From VRUE01 sp963732225 (GTDB taxonomy: Bacteria; Actinomycetota; Thermoleophilia; Solirubrobacterales; 70-9): a DNA stretch of 64,000 bases. Location of the stretch: positions 558,001 to 622,000 of the forward strand of contig CAVSYR010000005.1 in assembly GCA_963732225.1 (NCBI GenBank), in the 5' to 3' direction. A program made the position numbers and the translations under genes. The notes beneath the pieces were generated by a model. The model had not been told where the DNA came from, made no database searches, and saw only the letters and a program-made list of their open reading frames with translations. Below, piece after piece: positions 42,539 to 51,027 of the stretch (its first letter is position 1; every line of letters starts with the position of its first letter).

Positions 42539-44230
42539 TTATTGCAGCGACTCGACGGGTGAGCCGGCGGGGTCGATGCCGGCCTCCGCCGCCGCGGCGG
42601 GCCAGGCCTCGGCAGCCCGCTTGACCTCGCGGCGCGACCAGCCGAGCTCGCCGCCCAGCGCCGCGGCCACGGCGCGGGCCGGGGCGGCATCGCGCAACTG
42701 GGGCGCGGCGAGCAGGCCGAGGCGGGTGCGCCGCAGCAGCACGTCAGCGACCGTGCGGGCCTGCTCGTGGCGGGCGGCGATCACGGCCTCGGCCAGCAGG
42801 TCGGGACGGCCGGGCACGATCGGCTCGGCCAGCTTCGAATCCTCTCGTGCCAGAGCAAGGACTTTGCGGGCTGCGTGGCCGTAGCGGAAGGCGAGCTGCT
42901 CGAGCGCCTCCTCCCCCACCCCGTCCGGCGCTTCGAGGTCATCTGCCCGCGCCTCCATGCCGAGCGGGATCTCCGCCGTATGGCAGGGCGCCTCGCGGCC
43001 CTCGCGCTCGACCAGGCGGTCGACCGTCTGCTTGGCCATGCGCCGCCAGGTGGTCAGCTTGCCGCCGGTGATCGTCAGCATCCCCGAGGAGGTCTCGTAG
43101 AGCTCCGCCTTGCGCGAGATGTCGACCGACTTCTTCGGGTCGCCGGTGGCGATCAGCGGCCGCACCCCGGCGTAGGCGCCGACCAGGTCGTCGGTGCCGA
43201 GCGAGACACCGAAGAACTCGTTGACCGCGTCGAGCAGGTAGGCGACGTCCTCGCCCCCCGGCCGCGGGTGGTCGATGTCGCCCTCGAAGTCGTTGTCGGT
43301 GGTGCCGATCAGGGTGCGCCCGTACCAGGGCAGGGCGAAGATCGCCCGGCCCTCGCCGGCGGGAACGATGCAGGCGGCAGAGCCGGTCGAGAGCTTCTCG
43401 CGGTCGACCAGCACGTGGGTGCCGCGACTGGGCGAGATCCGCGGCACGTCCTCCTCCTCGATCGTCTCCTCGGGGCGGATCCGGTCGGCGAAGACGCCGG
43501 TGGCGTTGATCACGTTGTCGGCGGTGAGCTCGAGCCGCTCGCCCGAACCGGCCTCGACGAAGGCAACCCCGGCGGCGCGGCCCTCGCGCTCCAGCACCTC
43601 GACCACCTCGGCGTCGTTGAGCATCACCGCGCCGAAGCGCTCGGCCTCGCCGAGGACGGTCAGGGTGAGGCGAACGTCGTCGGTCTGGCAGTCGTAAAAG
43701 AGGTACGCGTTCTTCGGGTCGCGCGGCTCCAGCGCGGGAACCAGCTGCAGGACCTCATCGCGGTCGATCGTGCGGTGGCGGTCCGGCGACCAGTAATAGT
43801 CCTCGTCGGCCTCCTTGGAGGAGCGCATCTCGCGGCGGCTGCGACCGACCCGCGTCGTCGCCATCACGTCGTACATGTTGAGCCCGATTCCGAGGCCGCG
43901 CTGGCGGCGCTCGTCGGGGAAGGAGGGGACGAGGAAAGGCGTCGGGTAGACCAGGTGCGGGGCCAGCTGGACCATCAACTGGCGCTCTAGCAGCGCCTCG
44001 CGGACCAGACCGAGGTCGAGGTTCTGCAGGTAGCGCAGGCCACCGTGGATCATCTTCGAGGAGCGACTGGAGGTGCCTTCGGCGTAGTCGCCGCGCTCGA
44101 GCAGCGCCACCGAGTAGCCGCGCGAGGCGGCGTCGAGGGCGACGCCGGCGCCGGTGATCCCACCACCGATCACGACGACCTCGAAGTGTTCGCCGGCGAT
44201 CGCCTCGATTGCTGTGGCGCGGGAAAGCAT
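42539..44230 (-). CDS. glpD: Aerobic glycerol-3-phosphate dehydrogenase
   Basis: FAD-dependent, membrane-associated oxidation of glycerol 3-phosphate to dihydroxyacetone phosphate, feeding electrons to quinone. 563 residues. The FAD motif is VVIGGGITGAGVALDAASRGY (about 20-40); SSRSSKMIHGGLRYLQ, FALPWYGRTLIGTTDND and TSSGMLTITGGKLTTWRRMAK are family motifs. ATG 44230 overlaps the nitroreductase stop (TGATG). It is followed by the Rho-like gene. Confidence 0.95.
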   Translation of the reverse strand: MLSRATAIEAIAGEHFEVVVIGGGITGAGVALDAASRGYSVALLERGDYAEGTSSRSSKMIHGGLRYLQNLDLGLVREALLERQLMVQLAPHLVYPTPFLVPSFPDERRQRGLGIGLNMYDVMATTRVGRSRREMRSSKEADEDYYWSPDRHRTIDRDEVLQLVPALEPRDPKNAYLFYDCQTDDVRLTLTVLGEAERFGAVMLNDAEVVEVLEREGRAAGVAFVEAGSGERLELTADNVINATGVFADRIRPEETIEEEDVPRISPSRGTHVLVDREKLSTGSAACIVPAGEGRAIFALPWYGRTLIGTTDNDFEGDIDHPRPGGEDVAYLLDAVNEFFGVSLGTDDLVGAYAGVRPLIATGDPKKSVDISRKAELYETSSGMLTITGGKLTTWRRMAKQTVDRLVEREGREAPCHTAEIPLGMEARADDLEAPDGVGEEALEQLAFRYGHAARKVLALAREDSKLAEPIVPGRPDLLAEAVIAARHEQARTVADVLLRRTRLGLLAAPQLRDAAPARAVAAALGGELGWSRREVKRAAEAWPAAAAEAGIDPAGSPVESLQ

Positions 44231-44739
44231 CAGCCGAGGAACTCGGTCGACTGCTCGATCGGTGGCCGCTCGGGCGGCTCCTTCTCCTGGCGCGGGTGGC
44301 CGAGGTGCAGCAAGCCGACGAAGCGCTCGTCCTCGGGCATTCCGACCGCCTCGAGACCCTCGGCGGAGCGCAACAGGCCCGGAGTACGCCAGTAGCCGGC
44401 GTAGCCGCGGGCGTGAGCGCCGAGCAGGACGATGTAGGAGGCAACGGCGGTCGCGTGCAGGTCCTCCTCATTTTGGATCGGGTCGGCGCCGAGCGCGGAG
44501 GAGACGAGAATCAGGGTCGGGGCACGGTCGAGCTTTGCCGCCCCCTCGGGTCCGGCCACCTGCTTCAGCTGCGCCAGCGTTTCGAGGCCGATGACGCGGA
44601 AGCGCCAGGGCGCGGTCAGATGGTGATTCGGCGCCCAGCGAGCCAGCTCGAACAGCCCGAGGATCTCGTCGCGTCCGAGCGGCTCGGGGCCAAAGGCCTT
44701 GTGCGTGCGACGGGTTCGGATCGCGGTTTCAACGTCCAC
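44230..44739 (-). CDS. Nitroreductase-family flavoprotein
   Basis: FMN-dependent oxidoreductase of 169 residues. VETAIRTRRTHKAFGPEPLGRDEI (about 4-27) and ARWAPNHHLTAPWRFRVIG are the conserved FMN/NAD(P)H segments; AVASYIVLLGAHARGYAGYWRTPGL and FVGLLHLGHPRQ follow. Start GTG 44739. It lies just downstream of the B12 operon, which raised the possibility of BluB (lower-ligand synthase), but the BluB-specific motifs are absent; the substrate is unknown. A hairpin separates it from the operon. Confidence 0.87.
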   Translation of the reverse strand: MDVETAIRTRRTHKAFGPEPLGRDEILGLFELARWAPNHHLTAPWRFRVIGLETLAQLKQVAGPEGAAKLDRAPTLILVSSALGADPIQNEEDLHATAVASYIVLLGAHARGYAGYWRTPGLLRSAEGLEAVGMPEDERFVGLLHLGHPRQEKEPPERPPIEQSTEFLG

Positions 44740-44765
44740 GCTTGCAACATAGCCGCCGAGGAGAA

Positions 44766-44810
44766 CGCACCCTCCTTTTTCCGTCTCAGGGACGGTTATT
44801 GGAGGGCGCG
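44766..44810. terminator. Hairpin after the ECF operon
   Basis: A 10-bp stem (44766-44775 with 44801-44810; one wobble on the minus strand) encloses a second 5-bp hairpin (44781-44795). It lies 6 bases past the stop of the S-component gene and may end the B12 operon or set a lower level for the nitroreductase gene. No strong U-tract. Confidence 0.4.
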
Positions 44811-44815
44811 TGCCG

Positions 44816-46681
44816 CTACCAGGCGAAGCGACGACCGAGCCACCAGGGCAGGCCGATGGCGAGGGCGGTGGCGGCGAGGCCGACCCCGATCGGGGTCCAG
44901 GGCGATGGGGTCGAGCCCGAGGCGCTGACGGGCTGGGACGCGGTGGCCGGGGCGGACTGCGTGGTTTCTTCGCCCTCTTCCGGCACCCCAAGCTGCGCCG
45001 GCGGTGAGCCCGGTGTGGCGCCCGCCGCTGAGGGCGGCGCGATCGGCGCGCCGCTGCCGCCGGTACTGGGAACACCCGACGTTGGCGGCACCGATTCGAA
45101 TTCCTCTGGTGGGCTGGTCCCACCAGGTGCCGGCGGCGGAGCGGTCTTTGACGGCGACACGGTCGTCGGAGTCGGCTGGCGCGGCGGCGGTTCGATTGGC
45201 AGTGAGTCGCCGGCAACCGCGACCAGCACCTGGCCCGTTACCCAGACCGGCGTTTGGTCGCTGGATTCGGAGTAGCGATAGTGCCCGTCGCCGGCCTGCC
45301 TGGCGGCGAGGTAGTCGAGGGCGCTGTTGCCACCGTCGCTGACCTTGGCCGGGTCGGCGCCGACGGCGATCATCCCCTGCACCGCCCAGGCGGTCGACTG
45401 GGCGTTGACGCCGCCGCCCGCCCCAAGGGCGAAGCCACCGTTTGGTTGCTGGTGCTTGCGCAGATAGGAGAGCCCGGCCCGGGCCGCCTTCGTGTCGGGT
45501 AGCGACTGCATCACCGAGCCGGTGACATCGGCGTTGCTTGGTTGGCCAGGCACGTCGCCCCAACCGCCATCGTCGTTCTGCACCTTGTTCAGCCACGAGA
45601 GGGTGCCGTCGAGGCCGTCGGTCGCTTCGGCCGTGCGCAGGGCGATCACGCTGAAGGAGGTGGTCCCGGGCCAGCCGATGTAGGAGCCGTTGGCGGCGCG
45701 GCGCTTGAGCAGGGCGCTGACCAGGTCCTTGCCGCCGAAGGAGCGCGGGTCGGCACCGGCGCCCTCGAGGGCAATGATCGTGCGGGCAAGATCGCCGGGG
45801 CTGCCCACTTCGTCGAGGTGGCCCTGCAGGAAGTCGAGCGGGCTCTTGCCACCGGCGCTGGTCACGTCGAAGGGATTGCGCCCGGCGGCCTCGAGACCCA
45901 GCATCGCCCAACTGGTCAGCGCAGCGCTTGAATCGGAGGAGGGTGCAGAACCAAAACCACCGTCGGAGTTCTGGGCCGCTTCAAGCCAGTTCGCCGCCTC
46001 GTCGGTGCCGGCCGCCCTGGCCGATCCCGGCAGCAGGCTGGGAAGCAGCAGGATGGCGAGGATCGCCGTCGCGAGGGCGGGCGTGCGCCACTGGAAGCGC
46101 TGGCGGAAGCGGACCAGCATCCGCACCATCGCCGGACCGGCAAGCAGGGCGAAGGCGACGTTGCCGACGACGTGGGCCAGGTCGAAGGGGATCGCGCGCG
46201 CCTCCAGGGTGAGGAAGCGCTCGAGTGAGAGATCTCCGCCGTAGGTCGCCATGAGCGAGAAGTTCAGCAACACACCGTAGGCGATCCCCGCCAGCCCGCA
46301 AACCGCGGCAAGGCTGAGGCGCCCGGCGTTGCGGACCCCCAGCGCCAGCCCCGCGCCCATCACCCCGCACATCCCCCAGCCCGCCATCTGCCAGGGAGTC
46401 CAGGGCCCCTGGCCGAACCAGAAGTTGGAGACGAGACCGGCCAGGGCACCAACCGCGAAGCCAGGCGCCGGGCCGAGCGCGTAGCCGGCGAAGACGACGA
46501 TGTCGGTGGTTGGCTTGACATTGGGGAAGGCGGCGAAGGCGATCCGACCGGCGATCGCCAGGGCGGCGAGGGCGGCGACCAGGGCAACCACCTGCGAGGG
46601 CGGCCGCGAGCGCTCGTACCAGGCGAAGCCGCCGAGCAAGACGACGGCGAGGATGACGAAGCTGGCCAACTGCCAGGACAT
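44816..46681 (-). CDS. ECF S-component fused to an extracellular alpha/alpha-toroid domain
   Basis: 621 residues in four parts. Residues 1-220 hold about seven hydrophobic helices with S-component features (NVKPTTDIVVFAGYALGP, 55-72; GPWTPWQMAGWGMCGVMGAG, 92-111). Residues 225-495 form repeats of the squalene-cyclase/prenyltransferase (QW-like) kind: QNSDGGFG (237-244), NGSYIGW (331-337), QNDDGGWG (368-375), QQPNGGFA (411-418), GDGHYRY (464-470). Residues 497-595 are a Pro/Thr/Ser-rich linker and 597-615 a C-terminal anchor helix. The toroid should face outside. An alpha/alpha toroid is the B12-binding half of animal transcobalamin and intrinsic factor, and the operon has a cobalamin riboswitch, so I infer substrate capture and import of a corrinoid. 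The ATG overlaps the ecfA stop by one base. Confidence 0.82.
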   Translation of the reverse strand: MSWQLASFVILAVVLLGGFAWYERSRPPSQVVALVAALAALAIAGRIAFAAFPNVKPTTDIVVFAGYALGPAPGFAVGALAGLVSNFWFGQGPWTPWQMAGWGMCGVMGAGLALGVRNAGRLSLAAVCGLAGIAYGVLLNFSLMATYGGDLSLERFLTLEARAIPFDLAHVVGNVAFALLAGPAMVRMLVRFRQRFQWRTPALATAILAILLLPSLLPGSARAAGTDEAANWLEAAQNSDGGFGSAPSSDSSAALTSWAMLGLEAAGRNPFDVTSAGGKSPLDFLQGHLDEVGSPGDLARTIIALEGAGADPRSFGGKDLVSALLKRRAANGSYIGWPGTTSFSVIALRTAEATDGLDGTLSWLNKVQNDDGGWGDVPGQPSNADVTGSVMQSLPDTKAARAGLSYLRKHQQPNGGFALGAGGGVNAQSTAWAVQGMIAVGADPAKVSDGGNSALDYLAARQAGDGHYRYSESSDQTPVWVTGQVLVAVAGDSLPIEPPPRQPTPTTVSPSKTAPPPAPGGTSPPEEFESVPPTSGVPSTGGSGAPIAPPSAAGATPGSPPAQLGVPEEGEETTQSAPATASQPVSASGSTPSPWTPIGVGLAATALAIGLPWWLGRRFAW

Positions 46682-48387
46682 CAGCGTCCCGCCTCGGGTT
46701 CTTGCCGCAGCGCCACAACGCCCTGTTCGGGAGTGATCACGCCGGGCAGTTCGAGCACGCGCGCAACCTCGGTGGCGAAGTACCAGCCGCCGGAGAGGAC
46801 TTCGCGGGCGGGGCCGTCGGCGATCACGACGCCGTCGCCGAGCAGGACGACGCGCTCGGCGAAGGCAGCGGCGAACTCGACGTCGTGGGTGGCGACGAGA
46901 ACGCTGGCACCGCGGTTGGCGAGATCGTCGATCAGGCCGACGAGGTCGTCCTTGCGGGCGCGGTCCATGCCTCGGGTGGGCTCATCGAGGGCGACCAGGC
47001 CCGGCAGGGCATCGCCGTCCATGCGGCCCGCCAGGGCGATTGCCAGAGCGAGGCGCTGGCGCTCACCGCCGGAGAGGTCGCGGGGGTCGGCGTCGATCGC
47101 GTGCTCGAGGCCGACGAGGCGCAAAGCGCTGAGACCGACATCCCCCGGCAGCTCGTCGCCGACTCGCTCGCGGACCAGGTAGTCGCTGGGGCTCTGGGTC
47201 AGCAGCGCCATATCTCCCGGGGTCTCGATCTTGCCGCGGACTGGGTCGAGCAGGGCGGCGGCGGTTCGCAGCAGGGTGCTCTTGCCGGCGCCGTTACGGC
47301 CCATCAGGGCTACGCGTTCGCCGCCGACGATGCGTAGGTCGATTCCTCGTAGGACGTCGCGGGGAGTCTCTTGGCGGGTTAGCTCGACCCAAAGGTCTCT
47401 CGCGCGAACGGCTGTGGCTGAGGGGAGGCGGACCCCCTCCTCTCTTAACTTTTTCGGTGGAGAGTCGGCGGCTGGCCGTGAAGGAATTGCCGAAAAAGTG
47501 CAAGACGTTCGGAGGGGGTCCGCCTCCCCTCCATCGACAGCGGCGGCCGACGCGAGCGTCCGGCGCGCGTCGCGGACTCCGACCGGGAGCGGTTCGATGC
47601 CGACCAGGGAGAAGAGTCGGGCGGCGGGGGTCTCCAAGGCGGTGTCGGCGTCTTGGGCCCAGGCGAGGAAGCTCCCGGGGTCACCATCGAAGGCGACGGA
47701 GCCCGAGGTCATTGCGATTACGCGGTCGGCGGCTGCAAGGCAGCGCTCCAGGCGGTGCTCAGCTAGGAGGATGGTCACCCCCCACTCCTCATTGAGCCTG
47801 CGAAGCAGCCAGACCAGCTCGTCGCCCGCGACAGGATCCAGCTGAGAGGTGGGCTCGTCGAGAAGGACCAGGCGCGGGCGAGTGACCAGTGCGGCCGCCA
47901 GGGCTACACGCTGGAGCTCTCCACCGGAGAGCGTGTCGACTGCGCGGTCGAGCAGGTGCGGGATCGCGAGGGCGAGGGCGACCTCCTCAACGGCCCGAGC
48001 ACGAGAAGCCGGTGGGTCGCCACGCATCTCTAGTGGCAGCTCGATCTCGGCCGAGACCGTGGTTGAGACGACTTGGGTCTCGGGGTCTTGGGCGACGTAG
48101 CCGACTACCGCTGCCAGCTCTCCTGGGCCGGCGGCGATCGCGTCGATGCCGGCGACCTCGATTCGGCCCTCGATCTCGCCACCATGAAAGTGAGGGACGA
48201 GGCCACAGGCAGCCCTGAGCAGCGTCGACTTGCCGGAGGCGGAGCGGCCGGCGAGGAGGGTGAACTCGCCTGGGGACAGGTTGAGCGAGACGTCGCGCAA
48301 GGCTGGGGCGCTTGCGGTCGGATAGGCGTAAGTAACCCCCGTCAGCGCCAGGGCGGGTGCGGCGCGTGTCGAGGTCGCGAACTGCAT
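46681..48387 (-). CDS. ecfA: Fused double ATPase of an ECF transporter (EcfA-EcfA')
   Basis: Both ATPases of the energy-coupling module in one 568-residue chain. First half: Walker A GRSASGKS (47-54), signature LSGGELQR (153-160), Walker B LVLLDEPTSQLD (173-184). Second half: Walker A GRNGAGKS (363-370), signature LSGGERQR (438-445), Walker B LVALDEPTRGMD (464-475). The linker at about 270-330 is poorly conserved and contains an in-frame palindrome. ATG 48387 overlaps the ecfT stop (TGATG) with GGAGGGAG upstream. The open frame extends much further upstream, antisense-like to EcfT in composition, but without ABC similarity. Confidence 0.93.
   Translation of the reverse strand: MQFATSTRAAPALALTGVTYAYPTASAPALRDVSLNLSPGEFTLLAGRSASGKSTLLRAACGLVPHFHGGEIEGRIEVAGIDAIAAGPGELAAVVGYVAQDPETQVVSTTVSAEIELPLEMRGDPPASRARAVEEVALALAIPHLLDRAVDTLSGGELQRVALAAALVTRPRLVLLDEPTSQLDPVAGDELVWLLRRLNEEWGVTILLAEHRLERCLAAADRVIAMTSGSVAFDGDPGSFLAWAQDADTALETPAARLFSLVGIEPLPVGVRDARRTLASAAAVDGGEADPLRTSCTFSAIPSRPAADSPPKKLREEGVRLPSATAVRARDLWVELTRQETPRDVLRGIDLRIVGGERVALMGRNGAGKSTLLRTAAALLDPVRGKIETPGDMALLTQSPSDYLVRERVGDELPGDVGLSALRLVGLEHAIDADPRDLSGGERQRLALAIALAGRMDGDALPGLVALDEPTRGMDRARKDDLVGLIDDLANRGASVLVATHDVEFAAAFAERVVLLGDGVVIADGPAREVLSGGWYFATEVARVLELPGVITPEQGVVALRQEPEAGR
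47420..47531. repeat. In-frame palindromic element in the ecfA linker
   Basis: Perfect 21-bp arms (47420-47440 and 47511-47531) enclose a second perfect 10-bp pair (47448-47457 and 47490-47499). The 112-bp element is read through in frame and encodes roughly residues 286-323, the linker between the two ATPase halves. Its coding content (PLRTSCTFS and PPKKLREEGVRLPS) is unlike the flanking domains, which suggests insertion into a tolerant linker. Confidence 0.8.
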
Positions 48388-48428
48388 CAAATTCTCCCTC
48401 CAGCAGGTAGAGAATTTGATGCAGTTCG
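48378..48428. repeat. Perfect 19-bp inverted repeat over the ecfT-ecfA junction
   Basis: Arms 48378-48396 and 48410-48428 with a 13-base loop. In the minus-strand transcript the ecfT stop and the ecfA ATG lie in the 3' arm and most of the ecfA ribosome-binding site lies in the loop/stem edge. The hairpin would hide the ecfA start unless ribosomes translating ecfT open it, which would enforce coupling. Confidence 0.8.
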
Positions 48429-49325
48429 GCGATCGGGCGAGGCGGAGCGGGCACGTCTCGGATGACGTCGCAGCGGTGCGAAGCCGCTGAGGGCGACGAC
48501 CGCCGCGACGGCGAGGGTTGTGGCTCCGGTGCCGATCTCCGTGGCCGGGTATTCGCTGAAGCTGTCGGCGCCTAGCGCCTTGCCGGCGATCGCGACCACT
48601 AGGACGGCCAGGCCAATCGCGTAGAAACGGCGGTCGTAACGCGAGCGCGAGCGGCGGTTCTTGGCCCGCGGCGCATCGAGCGAGTAACCGCGCAGCTCCA
48701 GGGTCGCGGCGACGTCGACGGCGCGGTCGAGCGAGCCGGCAAGGAGACGCCGGGCCAGGGGCGCCCGGCCGACCGGGGCGGCGCCGGGGCCGCGCAGGCG
48801 GGCGGCGTCGCGCAGGCGGCTGGCGTCGGCGGCCGCCACCGGGACCAGGCGCGAGACCAGCGTCGCGGTCAACGCCGAGCGGCCGGCAATTGGGCGCAGC
48901 GCCCGCAGTACACGGTCGGGGTCGACGCAGGCGGAGTAGACGGCGAAGCCGACCATCACCACCGCGGCGCGCAGGCCGAGGACGAGGCCGGCGGTGATCG
49001 CCTCGAGCGTCACGTCGACCTGGCCGAAGAGGGGCCACTCGCCGAGGCGGGCCAGAACGGTCTCGCCGCGGCTGACGACGAGAGCGTTGACGACGACGAT
49101 CAGCACGGCCAGGGTGAGGCCCATCCAGAGCGCCGCGCGGACCGCCGCGTGAGCTCCGGCGAGGCGGCCGGCGATGACGATGGCGAGCCCGACCGCGAGC
49201 AGCACGATCGGGTTCGAGTAGAGGAAGGCGACGACGACGAGCGAGCCGAGGTAGGCGACGGCGGCGCCCGGCGAGGTCAGCTGCAGCGGCCGCGGCCGCG
49301 GGATGTAGGCAAACGGCGACCTCAT
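48387..49325 (-). CDS. ecfT: ECF transporter transmembrane subunit EcfT (CbiQ-like)
   Basis: Scaffold that couples the ATPases to the S-component. 312 residues from ATG 49325. About five to six membrane helices (24-55, 65-85, 110-132, 230-250, 260-280). Two coupling motifs in cytoplasmic helices are DAARLRGP (173-180) and ATLELRGYS (207-215), matching the paired A-R-G/E-R-G motifs of EcfT. ATG overlaps the lipoprotein stop by 4 bases; the stop overlaps ecfA. Confidence 0.92.
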   Translation of the reverse strand: MRSPFAYIPRPRPLQLTSPGAAVAYLGSLVVVAFLYSNPIVLLAVGLAIVIAGRLAGAHAAVRAALWMGLTLAVLIVVVNALVVSRGETVLARLGEWPLFGQVDVTLEAITAGLVLGLRAAVVMVGFAVYSACVDPDRVLRALRPIAGRSALTATLVSRLVPVAAADASRLRDAARLRGPGAAPVGRAPLARRLLAGSLDRAVDVAATLELRGYSLDAPRAKNRRSRSRYDRRFYAIGLAVLVVAIAGKALGADSFSEYPATEIGTGATTLAVAAVVALSGFAPLRRHPRRARSASPDRRTASNSLPAGGRI

Positions 49326-50236
49326 CGCAGCGGCAGGGGAGTCTCCTTTTCCCCGTCGACGGCCACCGCGTAATGGTCGCGCAGGTCCGCGACATCGAGA
49401 AGGCTGGCGGCGGCGCTTACCCCCGCCCCACTCGCACCGGTCACCATCCACACGGGCGGTTCTTCGTAGCGACGCGTGGCGGCGACCAGGCCACTGTCAG
49501 GGCCAAAAGTGACGGCGGAGTCACCGGCTTCGTCGAGCCCGCCGAGGCGGTAGTCACTTCCATCACGCTGAAAGTCGGCGAAGACCCCGCTCGCCTGCGG
49601 ACCATGTTCGACCTGAGCCGCGGCAGGGTCGCTCCGCACTCGGGACCAGGGACCAACCAGGACTCGGATCGCAGCGCCGGACGGCCGCGAGGACACGTCC
49701 ACACCCGCTCCCACCAGCCGTTCGTCAACCTCGTCGCAGGCGCTGCCCCCACCGAGGCATTCGACCGCCACCGGTCGCTGCTTGCCGTCATAGCCACCGA
49801 GGAACGGCTGCGGCCAGGAGCCGACCACGGCCGGCACGCGCATCGCCGCATCCCAATCGCGGTAGTCCCACCAGATCGACTCACCACCGTGCAGCGCGTA
49901 GTCCGCGGCGCCGATCGTCGACTCCACCCCGTTGACGAAGAAGAACCAGTCGAGCGAGCCGGCAGCGCTCTCTTCCGCTTCCAACCCCTCGATCGATTGC
50001 ACGAAGCCACCGCCGTAGCGGGTGGTGATCTCGGCGTTGCGTTCGAGCGCCCGCATCACCGTGTCGGATTCGGTCAGATCGCCGAGCTGGCGGTGCAGCA
50101 CGGGCACGGTCCCGTAGTCCCGCGTCACCGTCAGCTCGCCGTCCTTCACCCCGCTGCCGGGGCCGAGGCCGCAGCCGGCAGTCGCGAGCGCCACAAAGAG
50201 CAGCGCAATCGCGACCGCCGTGCCCGGGCCCCTCAC
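49322..50236 (-). CDS. DUF4430 (transcobalamin-like) lipoprotein
   Basis: 304 residues. A signal peptide ends in a lipobox, LATAGC with Cys22, so the protein should be anchored outside the membrane. Residues about 50-145 form a DUF4430-type domain: SDTVMRALERN, SLDWFFFVNGVESTIGAADYALHGGESIWWDYRDWD. DUF4430 is homologous to the C-terminal beta domain of transcobalamin/intrinsic factor. The remainder (about 150-300) is mixed alpha/beta and unassigned. GTG start 50236, 4 bases after the upstream gene. Likely the solute-capturing partner of the S-component toroid protein. Confidence 0.85.
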   Translation of the reverse strand: MRGPGTAVAIALLFVALATAGCGLGPGSGVKDGELTVTRDYGTVPVLHRQLGDLTESDTVMRALERNAEITTRYGGGFVQSIEGLEAEESAAGSLDWFFFVNGVESTIGAADYALHGGESIWWDYRDWDAAMRVPAVVGSWPQPFLGGYDGKQRPVAVECLGGGSACDEVDERLVGAGVDVSSRPSGAAIRVLVGPWSRVRSDPAAAQVEHGPQASGVFADFQRDGSDYRLGGLDEAGDSAVTFGPDSGLVAATRRYEEPPVWMVTGASGAGVSAAASLLDVADLRDHYAVAVDGEKETPLPLR

Positions 50237-50240
50237 TGGA

Positions 50241-50990
50241 TCAGCCCCCGGAGCAGGCCCCGTTGAGGCAGACCGCGACCTGGTTGGACGGGATGTCCTT
50301 GCCGTCGGTGGCGGTCAGCACGCCTGGCGCCGCGAGCGTCACCTGCGTCGTGCCGTCGGCGCCCGTGGGCGCGCTGGCACCGGTCACCGTGACGCCGGCG
50401 GCCGGGGTCTTCTTACCCTTGTCGTCATAGGAGAAGACGCTGACCGCGAACGGCTTGTTCGGCTCAGCTTCATGCGGCGCAACCATCGAGAGCTCGTCGG
50501 GATACGGGTAAGGCTCCAAGGCCCAGAGCACTTCGTCCCCCTTGTGCAGCTTGACTTTTTCGCCGCCCTTGTTGGGGTTCTTGTGGTTGACCTTGAGGTA
50601 CCAGGAGAGCTTCTTGGTCGTCGTCGACTTGCCGATTCCGCACAGCCCGAGGCCGAATTCGGAAAGGAAGTGGTCGGTGACCAGCAGCGGGCGCAGCGAC
50701 GGCGTCAGCTTCGAGGCCTGGCTCAGCGCGCCCAGCGCAGTCGCCCCTTTCACCTGCACCGACTTGCCGCTGCCGCCAGTACCGCCGCCGAGGCAGGTCG
50801 CTTTCGGGCTGGTCTTGATCGCGGTCGTCTTGGCGTTGACGAACTCTTCGGCCAGCGCTTTACCGCCGCTGCCCACCACGCGCACGCTGACGCGAGTTCC
50901 CTTGCCCATGGCGAGCGCGGAGGTCGAGAGCAACAGCAGAAGGGCTAGTGCGCACGCAGCGACCAGCCGGAACGGAACGAGTCTTGGCAT
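50241..50990 (-). CDS. Secreted DUF4430-like protein, first gene after the B12 riboswitch
   Basis: 249 residues with a signal peptide (about 8-27, cleavage after SALA). Residues about 31-165 resemble DUF4430: GATALGALSQAS (82-93), LSWYLKVNHKNPNKGGEKV (128-146), LHKGDEVLWALEPYPYPDE (148-166). Cys67 and Cys117 could form a disulfide as in transcobalamin-like domains. Residues about 170-235 look like an Ig-type domain (VTVTGASAPTGADGTTQVTL), and the C-terminus has another Cys pair (241, 246). No anchor is visible. ATG 50990. Direct control by the riboswitch supports a role in corrinoid uptake. Confidence 0.83.
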   Translation of the reverse strand: MPRLVPFRLVAACALALLLLLSTSALAMGKGTRVSVRVVGSGGKALAEEFVNAKTTAIKTSPKATCLGGGTGGSGKSVQVKGATALGALSQASKLTPSLRPLLVTDHFLSEFGLGLCGIGKSTTTKKLSWYLKVNHKNPNKGGEKVKLHKGDEVLWALEPYPYPDELSMVAPHEAEPNKPFAVSVFSYDDKGKKTPAAGVTVTGASAPTGADGTTQVTLAAPGVLTATDGKDIPSNQVAVCLNGACSGG

Positions 50991-51027
50991 TTAAGCCACC
51001 CTTTCCTCGAGGGTTGTCATGGCTGGC

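Noticed and set aside
44230..44739. BluB, lower-ligand synthase for B12
   Set aside because: Attractive by location next to the B12 operon, but the sequence has generic nitroreductase motifs and lacks BluB-specific ones.
46681..49395. Single 904-residue protein covering ecfT and ecfA
   Set aside because: The first 330 residues are Arg/Pro-rich out-of-frame reading of ecfT; ABC similarity and a ribosome site start at 48387.
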